From positions 4,549,501-4,613,500 of the forward strand of contig NZ_AP024488.1 in the NCBI RefSeq assembly GCF_021654575.1: DNA of 64,000 nt, written 5' to 3'. Made by a program: the position numbers and the translations under genes. Shown piece after piece: positions 23,927 to 31,642 of the stretch (within the stretch, counting starts at the first letter, position 1; every line of letters begins with the position of its first letter). The notes beneath the pieces were generated by a model. It saw only the letters and a program-made list of their open reading frames with translations. It ran no database searches and was not told the origin of the DNA. This DNA is from Desulfoluna limicola. GTDB lineage: Bacteria > Desulfobacterota > Desulfobacteria > Desulfobacterales > Desulfolunaceae.

Positions 23927-24012
23927 CCGAAAAGTCCCATCCGAAAGAGCGGGTCGACATGCAAGGCACCAAGGCCGTCAATGCGCGACCCGATTGTGGC
24001 AGGGGAATCGAT

Positions 24013-24366
24013 CTACTGGAGCTGCTGAGATGCTCGCTCTGCGATCACTGCAAATGCTGCAGGGTCGGAGATGGCCAGTTCAGCCAGGACCTTTCGGTCG
24101 AGATCGATATTGGCCAGCTTAAGGCCGTGAATGAACTTGCTGTAGGAAAGGTCGTTCATTCGAGCGCCTGCGTTGATTCGGGCGATCCAGAGCTGACGGA
24201 AGTCACGCTTCTTCTGCTTACGGTCACGGTAAGCGTACATCAGCGCCTTGTCTACGGAGTCAGCCGCGGTACGAAACAGTTTGCTGCGACCGCCACGAAA
24301 ACCTTTGGCCAGCTTCAGAACCTTCTTCCTGCGCTGTCTCGCTTTGTATCCTCTTTTAATTCTCAT
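24013..24366 (-). CDS. rplT: 50S ribosomal protein L20
   Basis: 117 aa, standard length and strongly basic: RIKRGYKARQRRKKVLKLAKGF at the start and IARINAGARMNDLSYSKFI in the globular part. It is an early 23S rRNA assembly protein. ATG 24366 follows AAGGAGATAG. In other bacteria L20 represses its own operon by binding mRNA upstream of rpmI or rplT. Confidence 0.97.
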   Translation of the reverse strand: MRIKRGYKARQRRKKVLKLAKGFRGGRSKLFRTAADSVDKALMYAYRDRKQKKRDFRQLWIARINAGARMNDLSYSKFIHGLKLANIDLDRKVLAELAISDPAAFAVIAERASQQLQ

Positions 24367-24500
24367 CTATCTATCTCCTTAAATCTCGTCACACCCAACA
24401 CATGCGGGGGACGACCGCCGTTTTTTTTTATAGTGTGATGGTGCCGGATGAACATCCGGGCCCCTGAATATCAGGCCACCCGCTCAGTTCAAGTACCCCT

Positions 24501-24524
24501 CCGGCACAAAGGGCTTTGTGCCGG
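24501..24524. repeat. 24-bp inverted repeat between rpmI and rplT
   Basis: CCGGCACAAA-GGGC-TTTGTGCCGG with a 10-bp perfect stem; no T-run follows on either strand. A second, smaller stem (CCGGAT-GAAC-ATCCGG) lies at about 24446-24461. They may serve translational control or mRNA processing within infC-rpmI-rplT. Nothing else is seen in the 234-bp gap. Confidence 0.5.
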
Positions 24525-24600
24525 TGAAATCGCCCCATTGATTCGCGCACCATCGTGCTGCATGGATCCCAAGGGTGGGGTGGTCAGTCCCTCATACGGC

Positions 24601-24798
24601 TTAGCCGTAGGGGAGCATCCTTTTCACGGCCTTCACGTTGGTTGCATCAAGTACCTGAGCAAGCCTGAGAGACCTTTTGCGCTTGGTGGTCTTCTTGGTC
24701 AGGATATGGCTGCTGTTGGACTTGTTGAATTTGATTTTGCCGGAACCGGTCATTTTAAAGCGCTTTGCAGCGGCTCTGCTTGTTTTGATTTTGGGCAT
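24601..24798 (-). CDS. rpmI: 50S ribosomal protein L35
   Basis: 65 aa. MPKIKTSRAAAKRFKMTGSG and the C-terminal VKRMLPYG are diagnostic of L35. Conserved position between infC and rplT. The start ATG follows AAAGAGGTTTTTACC. Confidence 0.97.
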   Translation of the reverse strand: MPKIKTSRAAAKRFKMTGSGKIKFNKSNSSHILTKKTTKRKRSLRLAQVLDATNVKAVKRMLPYG

Positions 24799-24956
24799 GG
24801 TAAAAACCTCTTTTCATTCCAATGGAACGACGAGCGATGAAGCCTTTCGTCCATAAATATGCAGGCGCACCGCTGCTATACGGATGCGGTCTGCGCCGAT
24901 TACACACCACGTTGACACACCCCGACCCAGGAAACGGGGATCCCGGGCCAGAAGGA

Positions 24957-25469
24957 TCACTTGGGGGCGAGGATGATGAACATGGTACGCCCTTCAAACT
25001 TGGGCATCTGCTCTACCGTCGCTACGTCTGCAGTTTCCTCGGCAACACGGGCAAGCAACTCACGTCCCAGGGCGGAGAGGGTAATTTCACGCCCGCGGAA
25101 CATGCACGTCACCTTAACCTTGTGCTTCTTGCCGATAAACTTTTTGATGTGACCGACCTTGGTCTCCAGGTCATGGTCACCTGTTTTGGGCCGGACCTTG
25201 ATCTCCTTCATCTGGAAGGAGCTCTGCTTCTTCTTCGCCTCCTGCCGCTTTTTGGTCTCTTCGTATTTGAAGCGACCAAAATCCATAATTTTGCAAACAG
25301 GGGGAGTGGAGTTCGGTGCCACCTCAACAAGGTCAAGCCCACTGTCACCGGCTGTCGCCAGTGCTTTATGAAGGGGAAGTACGCCCAGCTGGGTTCCATC
25401 GGAACCGATGACGCGCACCTCTCGTGCCCTGATCTTGTTGTTGACGTTGATTCTGCTGCGGTTAGCTAT
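24957..25469 (-). CDS. infC: Translation initiation factor IF-3 with AUA start codon
   Basis: 170 aa if translation begins at ATA 25469. This codon sits 5 nt after a perfect AGGAGG, and the frame then reads ANRSRINVNNKIRAREVRV, the expected N-terminus of IF-3. No ATG, GTG or TTG occurs between that site and a GTG at 25418, which would cut into the conserved N-domain and has no ribosome-binding site. N- and C-domains are complete (KIMDFGRFKYEE; KVTCMFRGREI). IF-3 rejects non-AUG starts; in Escherichia coli infC uses AUU for autoregulation, so the AUA here very likely does the same. First gene of infC-rpmI-rplT. Confidence 0.93.
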   Translation of the reverse strand: MANRSRINVNNKIRAREVRVIGSDGTQLGVLPLHKALATAGDSGLDLVEVAPNSTPPVCKIMDFGRFKYEETKKRQEAKKKQSSFQMKEIKVRPKTGDHDLETKVGHIKKFIGKKHKVKVTCMFRGREITLSALGRELLARVAEETADVATVEQMPKFEGRTMFIILAPK

Positions 25470-25507
25470 GTTCTCCTCCTCGTGGTCTACTGTTTCAAGC
25501 TATCTTT

Positions 25508-25586
25508 CCGCAATAACAGTCAATTTTGCGGATAATGTATCATTAACAAACGTTCTATTTATAGAAGATTTTGCACAAATGCAAGA
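25508..25586 (-). promoter_or_regulatory. Possible infC promoter and 5' leader hairpin
   Basis: Minus strand TATAAA (25563-25558) is a reasonable -10; the matching -35 (CTTGCA, 16-bp spacer) is weak. A leader stem CCGCAA-n12-TTGCGG lies at 25508-25531. The rest of the 423-bp gap up to the deaminase gene (25470-25892) holds a CACCATC/GATGGTG stem near 25670-25700 but no gene or RNA I can recognise. Confidence 0.35.
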
Positions 25587-25892
25587 AAAAAAGTGACTTG
25601 TTCCGGGTTGTTAATCGATTAATCCACACCGATCTGCCCCCGTCAATACCCGCCAGATTGTCCGTCACCCGCACCATCCCACATGCCATGGCGATGGTGC
25701 ATTTCCGATGAAGAGACAACAGGTTGCCGGCCAAGGCACGGGCTTCCACAGAATAAACATCCGATGTCCTGCCGATAACGATGGTCAAACTCCCCAAAGA
25801 CAGCCGATGGTACCCTTTTATGCCGCCAAAACACATACAGGGGACACGGCACCCGGCGTGGGTGTCATGAAAAAGAGGCGAAACACACTGAC

Positions 25893-26405
25893 TTACACCG
25901 CATCAAGGGTATAACGTTCCAGAAAGCTGCCCTTCCAGTACCCGTTGCGCGGGTTTGAAAAAAAAGATTTAAAGAGAGCCAGGCTCTCCCCGCGGAGCAC
26001 CCGACCCCGAACCTCAACCCCTGAGTCCCGATACAGAGGCCCCACACTGGCGAGGTCGCAGGATGCGCCGCCCCCCATGGCGTCTTCATACGCCCACACC
26101 ACACGGGACACGCCACTGAGGAGGATCGCACCAAAACACATAAGGCAAGGCTCCATGGTGCAGTACAGCGTTGCAGAAACGCCTTCGGAGAGCCCCCCCG
26201 ACTCCATCAGGCGTCTCAACGCCGTCACCTCGGCATGATCCAACTCGTTTCCAGGACCATCAGCGGTTCCGCTTCGCCGACCGGAGGCCACCACGCCCCC
26301 CCCAGCCACAACGATACACCCCACAGGAAAGTCCCCCCCGTCCAGGGCGGCTTCCGCCTCCTTCAGGGCCACGCCCATCCAGCGAACGTCCTCATTATCA
26401 CACAC
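25893..26405 (-). CDS. Zinc-dependent nucleoside/tRNA adenosine deaminase family protein
   Basis: 170 aa. HAE (in LDHAEVTAL) and PCLMC (in CTMEPCLMCFGAIL) are the zinc ligands and catalytic glutamate of the cytidine-deaminase-like fold. The MEPCLMCFGAI arrangement is like TadA and guanine deaminases, but the rest is diverged (VVWAYEDAMGGGASCDL), so the substrate is not assigned. GTG 26405 has GGGAG 5 nt upstream; another GTG at 26411 overlaps the preceding stop. It follows the HsdR-N-like gene directly, forming a two-gene unit. Confidence 0.82.
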   Translation of the reverse strand: MCDNEDVRWMGVALKEAEAALDGGDFPVGCIVVAGGGVVASGRRSGTADGPGNELDHAEVTALRRLMESGGLSEGVSATLYCTMEPCLMCFGAILLSGVSRVVWAYEDAMGGGASCDLASVGPLYRDSGVEVRGRVLRGESLALFKSFFSNPRNGYWKGSFLERYTLDAV

Positions 26406-26407
26406 AG

Positions 26408-26974
26408 TCACTCGTCACTCCCTGATTTGCAAATCGACGTGTCGCAAGGGCAGCTGCCGTCCACTTCGTATGCGTAAAGAAGGCGACCCGCCATCTCCCG
26501 ACGACCCTCGGATACCGGCACCCGTTTTGTTTCCGCCAAAATCACCTCAAGTTCCCGGCGATTTGGAATCCGTTCAAACCCATGACCGAGAACCTCAGCC
26601 GTCCCGCCGTTCAACACATCGGCGTCCTCACCGTTGGTCACCACGGCAACAGGAATCGCGTGGGGCGCCAGAACAAGGCACAGGGCCTGGGCAGAGCGAT
26701 GCCGGGTCACAATAGAGCCGGGACCGTACCGCACCACCATGGCGGCATACCCGCCGAGGGAAACGATAAAATCAACGGGGAACCGGGCCTTTTTCCCGCC
26801 AGCCACAACATCGACCATGCGAGAGGACTCCACCTCCCCCGCTGCAAACCCGCACACATCCAAAAGATGCGCCACGATCTTCTGACGGTATCGCTCATCG
26901 TGGGTGTCGGCAAGTGTCCGGCCCGTCAGGCGGTCGGTGAGAGTGCCCAGAATCAGGTGGTGCCCTTCTGTCAT
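26408..26974 (-). CDS. HsdR N-terminal-like domain protein (orphan, probably not a nuclease)
   Basis: 188 aa from ATG 26974, which follows a strong AAGGAGG. The segment DERYRQKIVAHLLDVCGF ... ARFPVDFIVSLGG resembles the N-terminal domain of type I restriction R subunits as found in short stand-alone deltaproteobacterial proteins. There is no helicase domain, no hsdM or hsdS nearby, and the expected E-x-K of the nuclease site is replaced by MVVRYGPGS, so catalysis is doubtful. A C-terminal CPCDTSICKSG has three cysteines. Divergently placed from the dGTPase gene. Function unknown. Confidence 0.65.
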   Translation of the reverse strand: MTEGHHLILGTLTDRLTGRTLADTHDERYRQKIVAHLLDVCGFAAGEVESSRMVDVVAGGKKARFPVDFIVSLGGYAAMVVRYGPGSIVTRHRSAQALCLVLAPHAIPVAVVTNGEDADVLNGGTAEVLGHGFERIPNRRELEVILAETKRVPVSEGRREMAGRLLYAYEVDGSCPCDTSICKSGSDE

Positions 26975-27238
26975 GTATGCCTCCTTGGCTACGCTCTGCT
27001 GCGCGCATTCTAACCGATCAACGAAGCCAACACAAGGACCCGGCGACCTGAAGAATCCCCTCGCCCATTGAATTTCCCCTCCAACCTGTTGTATAACACA
27101 TCTTTTCATTTCGGCACGGTGCCCATAACGTCGGCCACCTGCCCGCAACGATGGCAAGCAGGCCTACCAGGAAATGTTCTTTTTACCTGGCGTTTCTCTG
27201 CCATCAGAGATGGTTCTGAAGCAAGGGACAAGGCCGTC

Positions 27239-28297
27239 ATGACATCACGTGAAGAGTTCGAAAAAAGGGAAGAGAGCTTTATCTCGCCTTACGGGCTGCC
27301 CAGTTCGCAGTCCAGGGGCCGGGTACGAGAGGAAGCCCCCTGCCCCATCCGCAGCGATTTTCAGCGCGATCGGGAAAGGATCGTCTACTGCAACGCCTTC
27401 AGGCGATTGAAGCATAAAACCCAGGTGTTTCTTTCCCCCTTGGGTGAGCACTACCGAACCCGCCTGACCCACACCCTTGAAGTAGCCCAACTGGCACGTA
27501 CTGTGGCCCGCGCCATGCGCCTCAACGAAGACCTGACCGAAGCCATCGCCCTGGGCCACGACCTCGGGCACACCCCCTTCGGCCACAGCGGTGAAACCGT
27601 CCTGAAAGAGATCTACTCCGGAAATTTTTCTCACCCCATCCAGAGCCTTCGCGTTATTGATGTCCTGGAAAAAAACGGCGAAGGCCTCAACCTCACCCAT
27701 GAAGTGCGTGACGGGATCCTCAAACACTCCAAGGGATACGGCACCATCATCCCGGAAGACAGCAAAGAAAAAGCCTGCACCGTCGAAGGCCAGGTGGTCC
27801 GTGTGGCGGACATCATGGCCTACCTGAACCACGACCTGGACGATGCCATTCGAAGTGGGGTCATCTGCGAAGGGCAGATCCCCGAACGGTGCGTAAACGT
27901 CCTCGGCACGTCCCACCCGGACCGGGCAACCACCATGCTTCGTGACCTCATCTACGCCTCACACCCGGAAAACGGCGAGATGAAACTCCAGATCACCGAC
28001 GACGTTCATCGGGCCATGGACGAGCTCCGCAATTTTCTCTACCACAACGTCTACCGGTCTCCACGGGTGCACAACGAATTTATAAAATCAAAAAAAATCC
28101 TGCGGGAGCTCTACACCTTTTTTTTAGAGGACCAACACGAGACCATTTTCTTAAGCGAACTCGATGCCCTTGAGATGCCGGAACGGAAAAAAGGCCGTTC
28201 CAAGGAGCGCTCCGTGTGCGACTTCATTGCCAGCATCACCGACCGCTACGCCCTGGAACTCTATGAGCGCCTCTTCTTGCCATTGTCGCTTGTGTAG
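27239..28297 (+). CDS. dgt: Deoxyguanosinetriphosphate triphosphohydrolase-like HD protein
   Basis: 352 aa. Family opening FISPYGLPSSQSRGR, then YCNAFRRLKHKTQVF and the HD metal site: TRLTHTLEVAQ, GHDLGHTPFGHSGE and later VADIMAYLNHDLDDA. dGTPases of this short type hydrolyse dNTPs to deoxynucleosides and tripolyphosphate, balancing dNTP pools. ATG 27239 is chosen because the family N-terminus begins there; the frame to 27068 reads upstream DNA. Divergent from the HsdR-N-like gene across 264 bp, where I see no clear promoter. Confidence 0.92.
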   Translation: MTSREEFEKREESFISPYGLPSSQSRGRVREEAPCPIRSDFQRDRERIVYCNAFRRLKHKTQVFLSPLGEHYRTRLTHTLEVAQLARTVARAMRLNEDLTEAIALGHDLGHTPFGHSGETVLKEIYSGNFSHPIQSLRVIDVLEKNGEGLNLTHEVRDGILKHSKGYGTIIPEDSKEKACTVEGQVVRVADIMAYLNHDLDDAIRSGVICEGQIPERCVNVLGTSHPDRATTMLRDLIYASHPENGEMKLQITDDVHRAMDELRNFLYHNVYRSPRVHNEFIKSKKILRELYTFFLEDQHETIFLSELDALEMPERKKGRSKERSVCDFIASITDRYALELYERLFLPLSLV

Positions 28298-28338
28298 TGC
28301 GGAATGACCTGAAACAGCAACGTAAACTTTCAGCTACA

Positions 28339-28550
28339 CCTCCGGCGGGTCGCTTTTTGAAATGAGCCCCGAAAACGTTCCGGTTGCCGCCTCCTTTTCT
28401 CTCAGCCCTGCAGGGCTGAGAGAAAAGGAGGCGGCAGACTCGTTAAACCGGAACCGTATGGCTTGCGGCTCCGGTGGTGACGGTGGTTGGATTTAGAAGG
28501 GCCGTTTGTCAAACGTTTCAAAAGTTTCCCCCGGCAGGGCCGCCGGAAGC
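28339..28550. repeat. Extragenic palindromic element, composite C(+)...D(-)
   Basis: Left: cap plus GTCGCTTTTTGAAATGAGC (module C). Right: inverse D (CAAACGTTTCAAAAGTTT, CCGGCAGGGCCGCCGG). The interior contains a perfect 50-bp palindrome at 28386-28435 (25-bp arms starting GCCGCCTCCTTTTCTCTC), itself flanked by TTCCGGTT and AACCGGAA. It begins 41 bp after the dGTPase stop and fills most of the gap to the next gene. Confidence 0.88.
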
Positions 28551-28638
28551 ATCATTAATGCTGGATAGTTACCCAACAACCGCCACAGGGCAGCCACCCA
28601 CGGCATGACCCTTTCAACGGATACAAAGGCAAAAGCCC

Positions 28639-29220
28639 ATGAGTATGTCCCGACCCCTTATCAACATCGACAACCTCCAGTGGGCGGCCCAGGCTGCGCG
28701 CCTCTTTGAAAAAATGGACCGCGCCTACGCGGCTGCTTCACACGCCTCGGGTTTCGAGTGTACCGGCTGTGAAGAGAACTGCTGCCTCTCCCTGTTCTAT
28801 CATCACACACTGCTGGAGCTTTTTTACCTCAAAGAGGGGCTGAAAATGCTGGACCAGGAGACCCTCGCCAGCGTGACCTTCAGAGCCCAGGAGGCTGCCC
28901 CCCTCCTCCACAGAAGAGCCGCAGGCGAAAGCGACGCAAAGATCCCCTGCCCCCTCATGGACGAAGGCCGATGCACCCTCTACGCCCACCGCCCCATGGT
29001 CTGTCGCCTCCACGGGATAGCTCACATCCTGGAGCGGCCCGACGGAACCGTCCTCGACGGCCCCGGCTGTGACCTCTACGCGCAAACAGCCCAAGGGAGC
29101 ATGCCCCTGAACCGCACGCCCCTTTACAGAGAGATGGCCGCCCTTGAGCGAGACCTGAGACAGGAAACCGGTTTTACGGATCGCCTGAAACTGACCATCG
29201 CCGAGATGATTCTGCTGTAA
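28639..29220 (+). CDS. YkgJ-type cysteine-cluster protein
   Basis: 193 aa. CTGCEENCC near residue 41, then CPLMDEGRCTLYAHRPMVCRLHG form the cysteine pattern of the YkgJ (zinc/iron-chelating, UPF0153-like) family. These proteins are thought to bind a metal or Fe-S cluster; their reaction is not established. The start is ATG 28639 or 28645; neither has a strong ribosome-binding site. A module D repeat starts 14 bp after the stop. It is the first of three such proteins within 4 kb. Confidence 0.8.
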   Translation: MSMSRPLINIDNLQWAAQAARLFEKMDRAYAAASHASGFECTGCEENCCLSLFYHHTLLELFYLKEGLKMLDQETLASVTFRAQEAAPLLHRRAAGESDAKIPCPLMDEGRCTLYAHRPMVCRLHGIAHILERPDGTVLDGPGCDLYAQTAQGSMPLNRTPLYREMAALERDLRQETGFTDRLKLTIAEMILL

Positions 29221-29234
29221 AGGGAAATAAGTAC

Positions 29235-29504
29235 GCCTCCGGCGGCCCTGCCGGGGGCCAAACTTTTACAAAAGTTTGACAAACAGGTTTTTAGTATGAT
29301 TTCGATTGCTTCATCGGTTTTGGCATGCCACAGACGCTTGGTCAAAAGAGCATCAAGGACACCGTCGGACCAGAGGAAGGCACTCGAAAACCCAAACCGC
29401 TAATCACGGGCGCAGCCCGTCAGCGAATGCGAAGGGGCGAGGAACGAGCTCCAGAGCATTCGAAAACCTGGGGTCCAGGGGATCATCCCCTGGCCGCCGG
29501 AGGC
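29235..29504. repeat. Extragenic palindromic element, composite D(+)...A(-)
   Basis: Left: cap, CCCTGCCGGGGGCC and AAACTTTTACAAAAGTTTG (module D). Right: core with GCGAATGCG, conserved GCGAGGAACGAGC loop, GAGCATTCG and inverse module A (CCAGGGGATCATCCCCTGG) with cap. It spans the whole gap between two cysteine-cluster genes; GGAGG in its last cap serves as the ribosome-binding site of the next gene. Confidence 0.88.
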
Positions 29505-29513
29505 CATAAGTCC

Positions 29514-30293
29514 ATGAAACACCTTGACACCGACACCCTGGATGGCCTTGAGGGCCACATCAAAGAGGGCGAGACCTTTCGGTTCCGCTGCCATGACGGC
29601 CTTACCTGCTTCAACCGCTGCTGCCGAAACCTGAACCTTTTCCTGAGCCCCTACGATGTGCTTCGCCTGAAGCAAGGCCTCGGCATCACCGCCGGAGAGT
29701 TCATCGACCGATTCACTGACGCCGTCTTGCGGGAGGGGAAACACTTTCCCGAACTCCTGCTTCGCATGAATGACGACGCAGAGGCCACATGCAGCTTCCT
29801 CTCCGAGGCAGGCTGCACCGCCTACGAATTTCGCCCCGACACCTGTCGCACCTTTCCGGCCGAGCACGGCATCTACTACGATGACACTGGCAAAAAAAAG
29901 CGCGTCCTTTTCCTGCGCCCTCCCGCTTTCTGCGAGGGCATCCATGAAGAGAGAGAGCTCACCATGGATGCCTGGCAAAAAGACCAGAACGCCGAAAAAC
30001 ACAATGCCATGAACGAGCTGTGGGCCGAGGTCGAGACCCTTTTTGCCAACAACCCCTGGGGCGCCGAAGGCCCCAACGGCCAGCGTGGAAAAATGGCGTT
30101 CATGGCCGCCTACAACGTGGACGCCTTCCGAAGCTTCCTTTTTGAGAGCAGCTTCCTGAAACGCTGCAAAATTAAATCCGATCTCAAAATGAAACTCAAA
30201 CGGGACGACGTCGCCGTCATGAAATTCGGCTTCGAGTGGATCAAGCTCTTCCTCTACGGCGTCCCCTCTAATATGATGAAGATGAAAAAATAA
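29514..30293 (+). CDS. YkgJ-type cysteine-cluster protein
   Basis: 259 aa. HDGLTCFNRCCRNLNLFLSP and, about 70 residues on, CSFLSEAGCTAYEFRPDTCR give the four-plus-three cysteine pattern of the family. Compared with the preceding gene it has a longer C-terminal half ending in a basic tail (DLKMKLKR, MMKMKK). ATG 29514 is fixed by GGAGG at 29499-29503, which belongs to the cap of the upstream repeat. The frame to 29325 reads through the repeat and is rejected. Paralogue of the gene at 31870. Confidence 0.82.
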   Translation: MKHLDTDTLDGLEGHIKEGETFRFRCHDGLTCFNRCCRNLNLFLSPYDVLRLKQGLGITAGEFIDRFTDAVLREGKHFPELLLRMNDDAEATCSFLSEAGCTAYEFRPDTCRTFPAEHGIYYDDTGKKKRVLFLRPPAFCEGIHEERELTMDAWQKDQNAEKHNAMNELWAEVETLFANNPWGAEGPNGQRGKMAFMAAYNVDAFRSFLFESSFLKRCKIKSDLKMKLKRDDVAVMKFGFEWIKLFLYGVPSNMMKMKK

Positions 30294-30301
30294 AAAAACG
30301 T

Positions 30302-30391
30302 GCCTCCGGCGGCAAGGTGAGCCACCTTGAAAGCTGGTAGCCATCCCGTTTTCCCCCTTCGTTCCTCGGGTCAAACCGCGATGGCGATACG
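30302..30391 (+). repeat. Extragenic palindromic element, single module B
   Basis: Cap, CAAGGTGAGCCACCTTG, then a diverged core with GCCATC ... CTTCGTTCCTCGGG ... GATGGC. It starts 8 bp after the stop of the cysteine-cluster gene. Confidence 0.8.
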
Positions 30392-30443
30392 CAAAGGGTG
30401 CAGGCGCTTCAAACGTTGAGGGCATTTCATACAAAACACGCAA

Positions 30444-30494
30444 ACAAAACGGGCCTGGAGAGATCCCAATAGGATCTCTCCAGGCCCGTTTTGT
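30444..30494. terminator. Strong bidirectional terminator
   Basis: A 23-bp perfect stem (5' arm starts ACAAAACGGGCCTGGAG, loop CAATA) with TTTTGTTTTTT after it on the plus strand. It closes the cysteine-cluster gene ending at 30293. Apart from this and the flanking repeats nothing is seen in 30294-30812. Confidence 0.9.
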
Positions 30495-30721
30495 TTTTTC
30501 CTACATCCCTCCACAATCACAGCAACCGTGTGAAGAATCCAGCTCACTTAGTTCAGCACCAACACCGATGGGGTTTCGAGTAATTTTCCCCAACGCAACG
30601 TAGCCACCTCACTGACAGTGGAATTCCGTACAAGGCCAACTCTGATAGTACCACGACACACCCCCACACCACCCCTATGAGACCTGCTTCAGCGAATACA
30701 CAGCCATCGTCCCTTGCAAAG

Positions 30722-30804
30722 GCGAATGCACCGAACCCCGAGGAACGAGGGGTTCGGTGCATTCGCAACCCGCTTTCGAGGTGGCCCACCTCGCCGCCGG
30801 AGGC
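30722..30804 (-). repeat. Extragenic palindromic element, single module B with perfect core hairpin
   Basis: Minus-strand reading: cap, CGAGGTGGGCCACCTCG, then an 18-bp perfect stem GCGAATGCACCGAACCCC with the conserved loop TCGTTCCTC. It begins 8 bp past the stop of the SDR gene. Confidence 0.88.
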
Positions 30805-30812
30805 AAGCCCTT

Positions 30813-31634
30813 TTATAGTTTTTCCACCCCTTCGGGCATGGGCCAGATGCGGTCGCCGCCGAGGACGTAGCCGCCATCGAGACGCATGACAGAGCCGGTC
30901 ATGAAGGGGGCGTCGAAGACGAGGAAATTGACGGCTTTCACGACGTCGTCGGGGGTACCGGTTCTGGCGAGGAGGGTGTGGTCAACAATGCCTTTTTTGA
31001 CCTCTTCCGGATGCATGCCCCAACCTCGGGTATTCTTGCCGTGACGGGTATCCATGATGCCGAGCATAAGCTCGTTGACCCGGACATCAGGGGCGCCCAG
31101 GCGAGCCCAGGTCTCGGTGAGAAGGGAGATACCCCGGTTCAGGGCGGAATAGCCTTCGTTGAAGATATAACTGGCAGGGCCGCTTCGGCCCACGATCCCG
31201 GAGATGGAGGAGAGGTTCACCACGCAGCCGTCCGGGGAGCTTTTCAAGTGGGGCAGGGCGTGTTCAAACACCCAGCGCTTGGCCGTCAAGGTGGTGGCCA
31301 CCTCCAGCTCCCACTGATTTTTTGTGTACCCGCCGTGAACCACGGGCATGCCGCCGCGCTCGATGTTGTTGATAAGAATATCAAGACGCCCGAATCGCTC
31401 GATTACCCTATCAATAAGACCGGGGATTGACACGGTATCTGTCAAATCCACCCGGACAACCTCATGATCCGTCCCAGTGGACGCAAAGGCCGCCTTCATC
31501 TCAGGGAGACTCTCCTCCCAGTCATGCCAGGTAAGCACCGTCCGAATGCCACGCCTGGCCAGTGAAAGGCCGACCTCCCGACCAATCCCCTTCACCGCCC
31601 CCAACACCAACGCCACACGCTCTTCTGCCGACAT
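30813..31634 (-). CDS. Short-chain dehydrogenase/reductase family protein with altered active site
   Basis: 273 aa. A Rossmann fold with LGAVKGIGREVG as the nucleotide-binding loop and NLSSISG carrying the catalytic serine (Ser142/143). Tyr156 is present, but the Y-x3-K lysine is replaced by Glu160 (SYIFNEGYS), and the usual NNAG is NNIERGG. Either the enzyme uses another residue or it is not a standard oxidoreductase. The C-terminus (FDAPFMTGSVMRLDGGYVLGG) is typical of SDRs. It lies between repeats and the third cysteine-cluster gene on the same strand; substrate unknown. Confidence 0.85.
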   Translation of the reverse strand: MSAEERVALVLGAVKGIGREVGLSLARRGIRTVLTWHDWEESLPEMKAAFASTGTDHEVVRVDLTDTVSIPGLIDRVIERFGRLDILINNIERGGMPVVHGGYTKNQWELEVATTLTAKRWVFEHALPHLKSSPDGCVVNLSSISGIVGRSGPASYIFNEGYSALNRGISLLTETWARLGAPDVRVNELMLGIMDTRHGKNTRGWGMHPEEVKKGIVDHTLLARTGTPDDVVKAVNFLVFDAPFMTGSVMRLDGGYVLGGDRIWPMPEGVEKL

Positions 31635-31642
31635 CTATACTT

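Noticed and set aside
25555..25852. Two overlapping minus-strand frames between the deaminase and infC
   Set aside because: Neither has a ribosome-binding site; both cover the infC promoter/leader region.
25600..25890. Possible SRP (4.5S) RNA next to the deaminase gene, a common location
   Set aside because: The conserved GGAAGGAAGCAGCC-type loop is absent on both strands.
30722..30804. Repeat hairpins as CRISPR units
   Set aside because: Copies are scattered, unequal and without regularly spaced spacers.
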